Shown piece by piece: positions 1 to 7,985 of a DNA stretch of 64,000 nt (its first letter is position 1; every line of letters starts with the position of its first letter). Position numbers and translations under genes: made by a program. The stretch is taken from assembly GCF_004791165.1 (NCBI RefSeq), contig NZ_SRUZ01000007.1, positions 186,001 through 250,000 on the forward strand, in the 5' to 3' direction. This DNA comes from Mesorhizobium sp. M8A.F.Ca.ET.218.01.1.1 (GTDB taxonomy: Bacteria > Pseudomonadota > Alphaproteobacteria > Rhizobiales > Rhizobiaceae). The notes under the pieces are model-generated. The model was not told where the DNA came from and ran no database searches. It was given only the letters and a program-made list of their open reading frames with translations.

Positions 1-2
1 CG

Positions 3-482
3 GGCATGGCGTGGACCCACCTGCGCCCCAGCCAGTTCATGCAAGTCTATCTGCGCGACGCGCCGACCATTGCCGCGGAAGGCGCTTTTTATCTCGCGCT
101 CGGCGATACCGAACTGTCGCCGGTCGATGTCGAGGACATCGCCAAGGTCGCCGTCCGGCTGCTGCGCGATGGCGGCCACGAAGGCGAGAGCCTCGACATG
201 ACCGGACCCGAGGCGCTGACCATGAGCGACATCGCGGCGCGGATTTCGCAAGGGATCCGCAAGCCGGTCCGCTATGTCGATGTCAGCCCGCAGGAGCGCC
301 GGCGCAATCTGCTGGCCGCCGGCGTCCCTGCCGACTTCGCCGATGCGCTCGACGAGCAACTGGCGGAGCGGCGGCGGCGGCCGAAATCGCGGGTGCATCT
401 GGCCACGCATGAGATGTTCGGCGTGCGGCCGACGCCGTTCGTCGAATTCGCCCGGCGGCATGCCGCGATGTTTGGCGGCTGA
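3..482 (+). CDS. NmrA-like NAD(P)-binding oxidoreductase, C-terminal part
   Basis: Reading frame open at the left window edge, so the N-terminal Rossmann nucleotide-binding motif is not visible. The remaining 159 residues look like the C-terminal half of an NmrA/SDR-type nucleoside-diphosphate-sugar epimerase-like protein: a strand-helix region with VDVEDIAKVAV (the usual 'VDVRDIA' segment), then TGPEALTMSDIAARIS, where these proteins fold over the active site. An internal ATG at 6 is probably not the start. It runs in the same direction as the next three genes but is separated by 109 bases and has its own stop. Family assignment is from residue patterns only. Confidence 0.7.
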   Translation, partial: GMAWTHLRPSQFMQVYLRDAPTIAAEGAFYLALGDTELSPVDVEDIAKVAVRLLRDGGHEGESLDMTGPEALTMSDIAARISQGIRKPVRYVDVSPQERRRNLLAAGVPADFADALDEQLAERRRRPKSRVHLATHEMFGVRPTPFVEFARRHAAMFGG

Positions 483-591
483 GCGCGTCCGCAAAAAAAA
501 GCGCCCACCGCCACGTATCCTTTTTGCCTGCCCGTACGTCTCTGCCTTCGAAGGTCGCGCCTTCCGCGATCCGCAACCCCAGGAGAATATC

Positions 592-1530
592 ATGGCGAGC
601 ATCGAGAGCGAGGCAAACAGGAACCATTACGCGGCGATCGCGGCCAATGCGAGCAGGCTGACCAGCCCGCAGGCGATCATCGACCACAACGATGTCCATT
701 GGACGGCGCTGACCGGCGAGCCGCGCGGCGTTGACTATATCGAGGTCGATGCTGGCGGCGTGCCGGCGATGTGGGTCATGCCCAAGGGCGCCGACGAGCA
801 GCGGGTGCTGTTTTATGCGCATGGCGGCGGCTTCATCGGCGGCTCGATCTACACCCACCGCAAGCTGGTCGGCCATCTCGCCAAGGCCGTCGGCTGCCGG
901 GCGCTGGTCTACGATTATCCGCTGGCGCATCAGGCCAAGCATCCGGCCCAGCTCGAGGCGGCGATGGCAGCCTGGAACTGGCTTGTCGACCAAGGCTTCG
1001 ACCCCCGGCGGATCGTGATCGCCGGCGACTCCTGCGGCGCGGTGCTGACCTATGGCGTCCTGCAGCGGCTGCGCGCGCAGGGGCGGCCGCTGCCCGTTGC
1101 CACGCTGATCATCTCCGGCTGGTTCGACATGGCGATGACCGCTGCCAGCTACGAGACTAACCGCGAAAAAGATCCGGCCTTCGCCAAGGCTGGCGTCGAC
1201 TGGCTGGCGGCCAATTTCATCGGCGATGCCGATCGGCGCGATCCCGAGGTCAGCGCGCTCTACGCCGACCTCTCCGGCTTTCCACCCATCTTCCTGCAGG
1301 CAGGCGCCGACGAGACGCTGGTCGACGAAAGCCGCATGTTCGCCGAGCGGGCGAGACAGGCAGGCGTCGAGACCCGGCTCGACGTCTTCGACGGCATGCT
1401 GCACTCCTTCCAGATGATGGCCGGGCGGGCGCCGGAAGCCGATGATGCCATTGCCCGCTTCGCCACCTGGGTACGGCCGAGACTGGGGCTGCCGGCAGCC
1501 GGTGAGAAGACCAGCGAAAGGGCGGCGTGA
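592..1530 (+). CDS. Alpha/beta hydrolase fold-3 (HSL-type esterase)
   Basis: 312-residue cytoplasmic esterase/lipase of the hormone-sensitive-lipase family. The oxyanion-hole motif HGGG is at about residues 77-80, the nucleophile motif GDSCG at 145-149 (Ser147), and the expected acid and base are Asp240 (GADETLVDES) and His271 (GMLHSF). No signal peptide. The start is set by the Shine-Dalgarno AGGAGA at 581-586, five bases before the ATG. Its stop overlaps the start of the next gene (GTGA), so hydrolase, RibD-like reductase and sigma factor form one translationally coupled operon. The substrate cannot be told from sequence; small acyl esters are typical for the family. Confidence 0.9.
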   Translation: MASIESEANRNHYAAIAANASRLTSPQAIIDHNDVHWTALTGEPRGVDYIEVDAGGVPAMWVMPKGADEQRVLFYAHGGGFIGGSIYTHRKLVGHLAKAVGCRALVYDYPLAHQAKHPAQLEAAMAAWNWLVDQGFDPRRIVIAGDSCGAVLTYGVLQRLRAQGRPLPVATLIISGWFDMAMTAASYETNREKDPAFAKAGVDWLAANFIGDADRRDPEVSALYADLSGFPPIFLQAGADETLVDESRMFAERARQAGVETRLDVFDGMLHSFQMMAGRAPEADDAIARFATWVRPRLGLPAAGEKTSERAA

Positions 1531-2066
1531 GCATGCGGCGGCTGATCGTGTCGAGTTTCGTCTCGCTGGATGGCGTCATCGAGGGACCCATGACATGGGC
1601 CTCGCCGTTCTTCGTCGGGGAGAATGTGGACCATGCCTTGCAGGCGCTTTCGAACGTCGAGTTCTTCCTGCTTGGCCGCGTCACCTACGAGATGTTCTTC
1701 GCACGCTGGCCAGATATCAGGGATAGCCCGTACATGGACCGCATCAACGGCCTGAAGAAGCTGGTCGCCTCGACGACGCTGAAGACGGTGGGGTGGAATG
1801 CCGCGCTGATCGAGGGCGATGTCGCCGAGGCGCTTGCGGCGCTGAAACGCCAGCCGGGCGGCGACATCCTCAAATATGGGGTGTCGCAGCTCGACCGCAC
1901 CTTGCTTGGCGCGGGGCTGGTGGACGAGTATCATCTGTCGATCGTGCCGACATGGGTCGGGCAGGGCAAGCGCGCCTTCGACGATGTCGGACCGGTCGAT
2001 CTCGATCTTGTCGGCACGCATCGTTTCGACAATGGCGTGGTGACCCTGACCTATGTGCCGCGATGA
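1527..2066 (+). CDS. Dihydrofolate reductase family protein (RibD C-terminal domain)
   Basis: 179-residue protein of the RibD C-terminal/DHFR-like superfamily, which binds NADPH and reduces pteridine-like or other substrates. Typical features are the opening strand RRLIVSSFVSLDGVIEGP, the GRVTYEMF segment and the late GAGLVDEYHLSIVPTWVGQGKRAF block. The GTG at 1527 overlaps the preceding TGA; an ATG two codons later (1533) is an alternative start. Its own stop overlaps the next ATG (ATGA). These short proteins are commonly linked to ECF sigma factors and hydrolases, but their physiological substrate is unknown. Confidence 0.85.
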   Translation: MSMRRLIVSSFVSLDGVIEGPMTWASPFFVGENVDHALQALSNVEFFLLGRVTYEMFFARWPDIRDSPYMDRINGLKKLVASTTLKTVGWNAALIEGDVAEALAALKRQPGGDILKYGVSQLDRTLLGAGLVDEYHLSIVPTWVGQGKRAFDDVGPVDLDLVGTHRFDNGVVTLTYVPR

Positions 2067-3004
2067 ACCAGCAGATCCGCAAATCCCCCGACACGACGCA
2101 GGCCATGCGGGCCTGGCCTGAGCCCGACCGCGTGTTCGACCTGCGCTATGCCGCGTTCCTGGAGACGGTTTCGCATCTGCGCGCCAGGCTGCATCGCTAT
2201 TGCGCGCGCATGACCGGCTCGGCGCTGGATGGCGAGGACATCATGCAGGAGGCGCTGTTCGAGGCCTATCGCAAGATCGAGCTGCTCGACGATGCGCAGG
2301 CGCTGCGGCCGTGGCTTTTCCGCATCGCGCATAACAGGTGCATCGATTTCATCCGCAATCGCCGCACGCGGTATGCGGCCGAAGCCTTCTATGCCAACGA
2401 CGACATCGTGTTGCCGGTCGAGCCGGCCGGTCCGGGCGCCGGCCGCGCCATCGAGCGGCTGGTGGTGCACTTGCCGCCGAAGGAGCGCGCCTGCGTGCTG
2501 CTCAAGGACGTCTTCGACCATTCGCTGGACGAGATCGCCGATTTGGTCGGTTCGACATCGGGCGGCGTCAAGTCGGCGCTCAATCGCGGCCGCGCCAAGC
2601 TCGCCGCCTTGCCCGCGCAACCGGTCGCGGTGCCGCCGCATGATCCTGAACTGGAGCGGCTGCTTGGCCGCTATGTCGCGCTCTTCAATGCCAGGGACTG
2701 GGACGGGGTGCGGGCTCTGACCAGCGCCGACGCGCGGCTGCGGGTCTCGGACTGCTATAACGGCCTGCTCTCCCGCTCGCCCTACTTCGTCGAATATGAG
2801 CGCAGCGAGCTGCCCTGGCGCATGCGGCCAGGCACGATCGAAGGGGAGATCATGCTGGTCGTCGACAGGCAATATGGCGAGGTCTGGCGGCCGGCCTATC
2901 TGGTGCGAATCCGTGCGACCGGTGGGGCGATCGACCGCATCGCAGACTATTATGCCTGCCCGTGGATACTAGACATGATCGCCGCCGACGGAGTGACCCG
3001 ATAG
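2063..3004 (+). CDS. ECF-type RNA polymerase sigma factor with NTF2-like C-terminal tail
   Basis: 313 residues, longer than a minimal ECF sigma factor (about 170-200). Residues about 30-105 carry region 2 (LDGEDIMQEALFEAYRKIE, then LRPWLFRIAHNRCIDFIRNRR, the -10 recognition helix). Region 4 follows at about 135-180 (LPPKERACVLLKDVFDHSLDEIADLVGSTSGGVKSALNRGRAKL). The last about 110 residues (LLGRYVALFNARDWDGVRAL...) have the look of a SnoaL/NTF2-like domain, which in such sigma factors replaces a separate anti-sigma factor and controls activity. The DGGGR signature of ECF41 is absent, so the exact group is open. Coupled by ATGA to the reductase gene; no anti-sigma gene is adjacent. Confidence 0.85.
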   Translation: MNQQIRKSPDTTQAMRAWPEPDRVFDLRYAAFLETVSHLRARLHRYCARMTGSALDGEDIMQEALFEAYRKIELLDDAQALRPWLFRIAHNRCIDFIRNRRTRYAAEAFYANDDIVLPVEPAGPGAGRAIERLVVHLPPKERACVLLKDVFDHSLDEIADLVGSTSGGVKSALNRGRAKLAALPAQPVAVPPHDPELERLLGRYVALFNARDWDGVRALTSADARLRVSDCYNGLLSRSPYFVEYERSELPWRMRPGTIEGEIMLVVDRQYGEVWRPAYLVRIRATGGAIDRIADYYACPWILDMIAADGVTR

Positions 3005-3008
3005 GCCG

Positions 3009-3923
3009 TTACCTGGAGAGGAAATCCGTGATCAGCTTGACGGTGGCATCGGGGTTTTCCTCCATGATCCAATGACCCGAAGCGGGCACGACGGCTCCGG
3101 TCACGTCACTGGCGACGAGGCGCAGGATGTCGGCCTGGCTGGTGCCGGCCGATTTTTCCGCACCCGCGGCGAGCACCGGCATGGACAGCTTGCCGCTGCC
3201 GGCCAGCATTGCCTGGTTGTCGATGGCGTCCTGGTCGAATGCCTTGAACTGCTCGAAGGCGTCATGCATGGCATGCGGCCGTGCATAGAGTTTTGCGTAG
3301 TGGACGCGCGTCGCCTCGTCGATCTTCTTCGGGTCGGCCGACAGTTCGTTGTAGAAGCGGTCGAGGTAGATGCGCTCGCGACCCGCGACCAGCCGCTCCA
3401 TGTCGGGGCCTCGGAAGTTGAAGTGCCACAGCAGCGGGCTCTGCTTGATCTTGTCCCAGTCGCCGATGCCCGGCAGCGGCGCGTCGATGACGACCCATTT
3501 GGTGATGCGCTTGGGATATTGCGCGGCCAGCGCGTAGCCGACCATGTTGCCGATGTCGTGCGTCACCAGGTCGGCCTTGTCGATCTTCAGCGCATCCATC
3601 ACGCCGGCGATGTCGACCGCCTGGTTCTTCTTGGTGTAGCCGTCGTCGGGATGCGCCGAAAGGCCCATGCCGCGCAGGTCCGGCACGATCACCGTGTGAT
3701 CCTTCATCAGGGCTATCGCGGCCGGCGCCCACATGTCGCCGGTATCGGCGAAGCCATGCAGCATCACGATCGCCGGACCCTTACCGCCGACGCGGACGTG
3801 CAGGCTGGTGCCGTTGGTCTTGATCGTCTGCGTCTTGAAGCTGGCAGGAAAGGCGACCACGCGGGCCGAGGCCGGAACGCTCATTGCCAACAACCCGAGC
3901 ACGATGACCAAAGGACGAAACAT
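3009..3923 (-). CDS. Secreted alpha/beta hydrolase, epoxide hydrolase/dehalogenase-like
   Basis: 304-residue alpha/beta hydrolase with an N-terminal signal peptide (MFRPLVIVLGLLAMSVPASA, cleavage near residue 20), so the product is probably periplasmic. The oxyanion segment HGFADTG and the nucleophile elbow THDIGNMVG put Asp, not Ser, at the nucleophile position, as in epoxide hydrolases and haloalkane dehalogenases. The general base is likely the His of ASGHWIMEENP near the C-terminus. Convergent with the sigma factor gene (4 bases between stops) and divergent from a LysR regulator, which probably controls it. Substrate unknown. Confidence 0.85.
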   Translation of the reverse strand: MFRPLVIVLGLLAMSVPASARVVAFPASFKTQTIKTNGTSLHVRVGGKGPAIVMLHGFADTGDMWAPAAIALMKDHTVIVPDLRGMGLSAHPDDGYTKKNQAVDIAGVMDALKIDKADLVTHDIGNMVGYALAAQYPKRITKWVVIDAPLPGIGDWDKIKQSPLLWHFNFRGPDMERLVAGRERIYLDRFYNELSADPKKIDEATRVHYAKLYARPHAMHDAFEQFKAFDQDAIDNQAMLAGSGKLSMPVLAAGAEKSAGTSQADILRLVASDVTGAVVPASGHWIMEENPDATVKLITDFLSR

Positions 3924-3952
3924 GTAAGCACTCCTGGAGATTTTGTTCTATC

Positions 3953-3968
3953 ACCGCGGTATCGCGGT
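3953..3968. promoter_or_regulatory. Inverted repeat between hydrolase and lysR, likely operator
   Basis: ACCGCG-GTAT-CGCGGT, a perfect 6-4-6 inverted repeat 30 bases upstream of the hydrolase ATG and 77 upstream of the lysR start. LysR proteins usually bind such imperfect palindromes in the shared promoter of a divergent pair. Function is inferred from position only. Confidence 0.45.
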
Positions 3969-4044
3969 TTTGTGAACTATGACACCATGCCCTTGATTTC
4001 GTTAGGCGACGGACGCCTGATTGTGAATTCGGGAAAGCCGAACA

Positions 4045-4947
4045 ATGCTGAAGCTCGAAGCCGCCGCCGCCTTTGTCGCCGTGGCGGAATCCGGTTCGAT
4101 CACCGAAGCGGCCCGGCGCATGGCGCTGTCGAAATCCGTCATCAGCGAGCGGCTGTCGGAACTCGAACGCGGCCTCGGCACGAAGCTGCTGGACCGCACG
4201 ACGCGCAAGCTTTCCATCACCGAGACAGGACGAAGTTTCTATGAACGCGCCAAGCGCATCATGCAGGAGGTGGCCGATGCCAGCGCCGAGATCGCCGAGC
4301 GCCGCGGTGAACTCGCCGGGCCGCTCAGAATAGCGGCGCCGACCAGTTTCGGAATCCTGCATCTCGGCCCGGCGCTGTATGGCTTCCTGGCCAAGCATCC
4401 GGGGATTGAGCTGACGCTCGATCTCGACGACCGCTTCGTCAGCATAGTGGCCGACGGCTACGACGCCATTTTGCGTCACGGGCCAGTGGTCGACGACGGC
4501 CCCGTCATCGTCAGGAAGCTGGCTTCCAGCCGGCGCTTCCTGGTGGCCGCGCCGGACTATCTCGAGACATTCGGGCGGCCCGGGACCGTCGAGGACCTGA
4601 AACGCCACAAGGGCATCATCTATTCCATACGGGGCGCCGCCGACTGGCGGTTCAAGGTTTCACGGCGGCTGACGACTGTCCGCCCTCAGACCACGTTGCG
4701 CGTCAACAACGGGATCCTGATGCGCGATGCCGCGCTTGCCGGCCTCGGCCTGGCCCTGCTTCCCGCCTATTTCATCCAGGCGGAAATCGCCGACGGGCGG
4801 CTGGTGAGCGTCGATGTCGGCGCCGAGCCGGAAGGAGCCAGCATCTACATGGCCTTTCCCGAGGACCGGCGCGGATCGGCCAAGCTGCGAGCGCTCACCG
4901 CATGGCTGCGCGATGTGTTTGGCGACCCGCCCTACTGGGAAGCATGA
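4045..4947 (+). CDS. LysR family transcriptional regulator
   Basis: 300 residues, standard LysR length. The winged HTH covers residues 1-60: AAAAFVAVAESGSITEAARRMALSKSVISERLSELERGLGTKLLDRTTRKLSITETG. The effector domain (about 90-295) has the CrgA/DsdC-like pattern with LDLDDRFVSIVADGYDAILRHG and GLGLALLPAYF. It is transcribed away from the secreted hydrolase gene with 121 bases between, the usual layout for a LysR regulator and its target. The ATG is preceded by GGGAAAGCCGAAC, a weak ribosome binding site. Confidence 0.92.
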   Translation: MLKLEAAAAFVAVAESGSITEAARRMALSKSVISERLSELERGLGTKLLDRTTRKLSITETGRSFYERAKRIMQEVADASAEIAERRGELAGPLRIAAPTSFGILHLGPALYGFLAKHPGIELTLDLDDRFVSIVADGYDAILRHGPVVDDGPVIVRKLASSRRFLVAAPDYLETFGRPGTVEDLKRHKGIIYSIRGAADWRFKVSRRLTTVRPQTTLRVNNGILMRDAALAGLGLALLPAYFIQAEIADGRLVSVDVGAEPEGASIYMAFPEDRRGSAKLRALTAWLRDVFGDPPYWEA

Positions 4948-4956
4948 GGCCGGCAT

Positions 4957-5700
4957 TCACCTGGCATCATGGAAGATAATGCCGACCGTGTGGCGCATGC
5001 CTGAGCGCAGCCGGCTGACGCCGTGGCGCAAATTGACGCGGTAATTGCCTTTCGTGCCCTGCACCGGCCGGTTGTGGACGGCGAAGGCCACCGCATCACC
5101 CTGGCGCAAGGGCACCACTTCGACCCGGCTCTGCATGCGCGGCCGCTGTTCGGTCAGCGCGAATTCGCCGCCGGTGAAATCCTCGCCGGGCTCCGAAAGC
5201 AGGATCGCCACCTGCAGCGGGAAGGCGAGGTCGCCATAGAGGTCCTGGTGCAGGCAGTTGAAGTCGCCAGGCACATATTGCAGCAAAAGCGGCGTCGGCC
5301 TGACCTGGCCGGCGGCATGGCACTGGTCGAGGAACGCGGCATGCGTGGCGGGGTAGCGCATGGCGATCCCCATGCGCTCGTTCCACCGATTGGCGACCTC
5401 GGCCAGCCTGGGATAGAGCGCGCCGCGCAGGCCGCCGATCAGGTGGGGCAGGGGATAGCGGAAATAGCGGTATTCGCCTTTGCCGAAGCCGTGCCTGGCC
5501 ATGTGAATGTGGCTGCGGAAATGCTGTTCCTGGGGGTAGAGGCCGGCGAGCTGCCGGCACTCTTCGGGTGAGAGCAGCTTTTCCATCACCGCGCAGCCGA
5601 AGCCGTCGAGCTCGGTGGTGAGCGCCGGCCAGTCGTAGGCGGCGAGCCGTGTCTCGGCGGCTTCGACCAGCGATGGGGCAACCCTGGCGTCGGCGTTCAT
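4957..5700 (-). CDS. 2OG-Fe(II) oxygenase in alkylation-repair cluster
   Basis: 247-residue 2-oxoglutarate and iron dependent oxygenase. The metal triad can be read as His151 and Asp153 (CLHQDLYGD) with distal His209 (AVHNRPVQGT); Arg221 of NYRVNLRH would bind 2-oxoglutarate. It is a prolyl-hydroxylase-type fold rather than classic AlkB, but it sits directly after an Ogt-type methyltransferase and overlaps its stop (ATGA), as in many alphaproteobacterial ada clusters. Role is therefore inferred to be part of the alkylation response; substrate (DNA, RNA or protein) is not established by sequence. Confidence 0.85.
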   Translation of the reverse strand: MNADARVAPSLVEAAETRLAAYDWPALTTELDGFGCAVMEKLLSPEECRQLAGLYPQEQHFRSHIHMARHGFGKGEYRYFRYPLPHLIGGLRGALYPRLAEVANRWNERMGIAMRYPATHAAFLDQCHAAGQVRPTPLLLQYVPGDFNCLHQDLYGDLAFPLQVAILLSEPGEDFTGGEFALTEQRPRMQSRVEVVPLRQGDAVAFAVHNRPVQGTKGNYRVNLRHGVSRLRSGMRHTVGIIFHDAR

Positions 5701-6248
5701 ATCGCCGACTCCCGCTCGAGCAAGGCGCGCTTGCGTTCGATCCCCCAGCGGTAGCCGGACAGCGAGCCGTCGGCGCGCAGCACGCGGTGGCAGGGAATGC
5801 CGAGCGCGATGGGGTTGGCGGCACAGGCCGTCGCCACGGCGCGGGCGCCGTCCGGCATGCCGAGGCGCCGGGCAAGGGCGGTGTAGGTGATGGTGGCCCC
5901 CCATGGGATCGTGCGCAGCGCGTCCCACACGCGCCGCTGGAAGCGCGTGCCGTGGCTGAGATCGAGCGGCAGGTCGAGGCCGGCGCCGGGCATTTCGATG
6001 AAGCGCGCAATCGCCACGAGATCGTCGCGCAAGCCGGCCTCGTTTTCGAGCGGCACCCTGCCGGGGAAGCGGTTGGCGAGGTCCTGTTCCAGCGTATTGG
6101 CGTCGGAACCGATCAGGATGGCGCAGATGCCGATAGGACTGCGCGCCACGAGGATGCGTCCAAGCGCGGACTGGCCGATGGCATAGGTGATGGTCTCCAG
6201 GGCGGCGCCGGCGCCCGTCGCCGGCATATGGGTTTGCATGTGGTTCAT
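5697..6248 (-). CDS. ogt: Methylated-DNA-[protein]-cysteine S-methyltransferase (Ogt type)
   Basis: 183-residue suicide DNA repair protein that moves the alkyl group from O6-alkylguanine or O4-alkylthymine to its own cysteine. The active-site motif is IPCHRVL near residue 155, preceded by the DNA-recognition helix RFQRRVWDALRTIPWGATITYTALARRLG. The ATG at 6248 is preferred over a GTG at 6257 because AAGGAG lies eight bases before it. The next gene overlaps by 4 bases. A second copy of this domain is present in Ada, 0.5 kb upstream. Confidence 0.9.
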   Translation of the reverse strand: MNHMQTHMPATGAGAALETITYAIGQSALGRILVARSPIGICAILIGSDANTLEQDLANRFPGRVPLENEAGLRDDLVAIARFIEMPGAGLDLPLDLSHGTRFQRRVWDALRTIPWGATITYTALARRLGMPDGARAVATACAANPIALGIPCHRVLRADGSLSGYRWGIERKRALLERESAI

Positions 6249-6359
6249 TGCCTTCACTCCTTCTGTGTGCCTGAACCCTAGCGACGGGCCGGATGTTCCT
6301 CACTCCGATGCTTACTTTCAAATTCAAATCTCGGGCGCCTGACGACGCGGAGGCAGGTG

Positions 6360-6533
6360 CTCTACGGCGCCCCCCTCTGTCCTGCCGGACATCTCCCCCA
6401 CGAGGGGGGAGATTGGATGTCATCATCGCCTTCGCCAATTTCCAACGTTGCAAGAATGAGCGGGGCGCCAAAACTGCCGATCTCCCCCCTTGTGGGGGAG
6501 ATGTCCGGCAGGACAGAGGGGGGCGCCGTAGAG
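6360..6533. repeat. Palindromic repeat element, class A, copy 1
   Basis: Two arms of about 50 bases in inverted orientation. The left arm (6360-6411) reads CTCTACGGCGCCCCCCTCTG then TCCTGCCGGACATCTCCCCC; the right arm (6482-6532) is its near-perfect reverse complement. A central spacer of about 70 bases contains CGCCAATTTCCAACGTTGCA. Two other copies are at 23487-23651 and 52292-52460; in copy 3 the spacer lies in the opposite orientation. This matches the widespread intergenic palindromes of Mesorhizobium genomes. Here it separates ogt from the rest of the ada cluster. Confidence 0.9.
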
Positions 6534-6544
6534 TGTGAGGTGTA

Positions 6545-6769
6545 CTAGGCGACACGCGTGACGCAGGCCTCGCCGAGCAAGAACACCTCGCCTGATAACA
6601 GCCGCAGCTCGATCTCGCCGGTGGCGGTGCGGTTCCACTCAGCCTTGCCTCCGTGGACCAGTTCGCCGATGGCGGCCATGACCAGCGCCTTCGCGTCCTC
6701 TCTGACGGCAGCGCCGTTGGCGATCTGGCTGTTGGCACCGGTGGTGGGAGACCTGGCCATCGCGCGCAT
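6545..6769 (-). CDS. Small conserved hypothetical protein downstream of ada
   Basis: 74 residues, no signal peptide or membrane segment. The middle reads DAKALVMAAIGELVHGGKAEWNRTATGEIELRLLSGEVFLLGEACVTRVA, a helix followed by three short strands. It starts 13 bases after the ada stop and is followed by the class A repeat, so it is probably the second gene of the ada transcript. An ATG three codons inside (6760) is an alternative start. Function unknown. Confidence 0.6.
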   Translation of the reverse strand: MRAMARSPTTGANSQIANGAAVREDAKALVMAAIGELVHGGKAEWNRTATGEIELRLLSGEVFLLGEACVTRVA

Positions 6770-6782
6770 TGCCGAATCCTCG

Positions 6783-7898
6783 TCAGGCCCGCGAGGACCG
6801 GTAGGTCGTCGCCGTCCCGCCGGCCTCGCGGTCGAGCAGCGCGCGTTTGCGCTCCGCGCCCCAGGCATAGCCCGACAGGGCGCCGTCCTTCCTGATCACG
6901 CGGTGGCAGGGAATAGCGACCGCAAGGGCGTTGGCCGCGCAGGCGGCGGCGATGGCGCGGGTCGCCTTCGGCGCGCCGATACGCCGCGCGATCTCGGCAT
7001 AGGAAACGGTGTGGCCGGCCGGGATGTCCCGCAAGGCCTGCCAGACGCGCTGCTGGAACGCGGTGCCGCGCACGTCGAGCGGCAGGTCGAGACCGAGCGC
7101 CGGCGCCTCGACGAAGCCGACGACGCGGGCGACCAGCGCCTCGTAGTCGCCGTCGCCGCCGACCAGCCGCGCCTTGGGGAAACGGTCCTGCAGGTCGCGC
7201 ACCAGCGCGTCGGGATCCTGGCCGAGCAGGATGGAGGCGACGCCCTTGCGGCTCGATGCGACCAGGATTGTGCCGAGCGAAGTTTCGCCGACGGCGAAGC
7301 GGATCTCTTCGTTGGCGCCGCCGGCGCGATAGCGCGTCGGCGTCATGCCGAGCATGCCGGTCGACTTTTCGTAGAAACGCCCGCTCGAATTGAAGCCCGC
7401 ATCGTAGATCGCCGATGTCACGCTGACGCCGTCTTCCAGCCCCTGGCGGACGCGGGCGGCACGCCGGGCCGCTGCATAATCTTTCGGCGTCAGCCCCGTG
7501 AGCGCCTTGAAAACGCGGTGGAAATAGCCGGGGCTGCGGCCGGCGGCATCAGCCAGTTCGGCGAGCGAGGGCTCGTCCTCGCTCGCCTCGATCCTGCGGC
7601 AGGCATCGGCGACCATCGCGGCGTTGGCGGCTTCGAGCGAAGGGCCGTCCGGATTGCAGCGCCGGCATGGGCGAAAGCCTGTCGCCTTCGCCTGTTGTAA
7701 CGTGTCGTGCAACTGGACATTGGCGGGGTTGGCGCGCCGCGACGGGCAGGACGGCCGGCAATAGACGCCGGTCGTGGCCACCGAATACCAGAATGCGCCA
7801 TCGGCCGACTTGTCGCGCGCCACGATGCGCGCCCAGCGCGGATCGTCGTCCACCGGCAGTGGCGCGGGTTGCAGATGTTTGGTCAGGGTGATGAACAT
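6783..7898 (-). CDS. ada: Bifunctional Ada: methyl sensor, AraC-type activator and DNA methyltransferase
   Basis: 371 residues, full length for Ada. Residues about 20-90 form the zinc-bound Ada domain: GVYCRPSCPSRRA and FRPCRRCNPDG supply the four cysteines, one of which takes methyl from phosphotriesters. The AraC-type HTH follows at about 100-185 (SLAELADAAGRSPGYFHRVFKALTGLTPKDY). The C-terminal methyltransferase domain ends with the acceptor motif IPCHRVI. The ATG at 7898 gives the normal N-terminus; an in-frame GTG or ATG at 7934 would only add 12 residues. Methylated Ada is expected to activate this cluster including ogt and the oxygenase. Confidence 0.95.
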   Translation of the reverse strand: MFITLTKHLQPAPLPVDDDPRWARIVARDKSADGAFWYSVATTGVYCRPSCPSRRANPANVQLHDTLQQAKATGFRPCRRCNPDGPSLEAANAAMVADACRRIEASEDEPSLAELADAAGRSPGYFHRVFKALTGLTPKDYAAARRAARVRQGLEDGVSVTSAIYDAGFNSSGRFYEKSTGMLGMTPTRYRAGGANEEIRFAVGETSLGTILVASSRKGVASILLGQDPDALVRDLQDRFPKARLVGGDGDYEALVARVVGFVEAPALGLDLPLDVRGTAFQQRVWQALRDIPAGHTVSYAEIARRIGAPKATRAIAAACAANALAVAIPCHRVIRKDGALSGYAWGAERKRALLDREAGGTATTYRSSRA

Positions 7899-7985
7899 AA
7901 GCGCATAGAAGCCGCCAAAAGGCCGCCTCGCCACCCGTTTCCTGCCGAACGGCGCAGATCGCGTCCGACGACCCCCCGGCCTGTC

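Noticed and set aside
4957..6738. 593-codon minus-strand frame
   Set aside because: It is the 2OG oxygenase frame extended backward through ogt and a palindromic repeat; the true gene starts at 5700.
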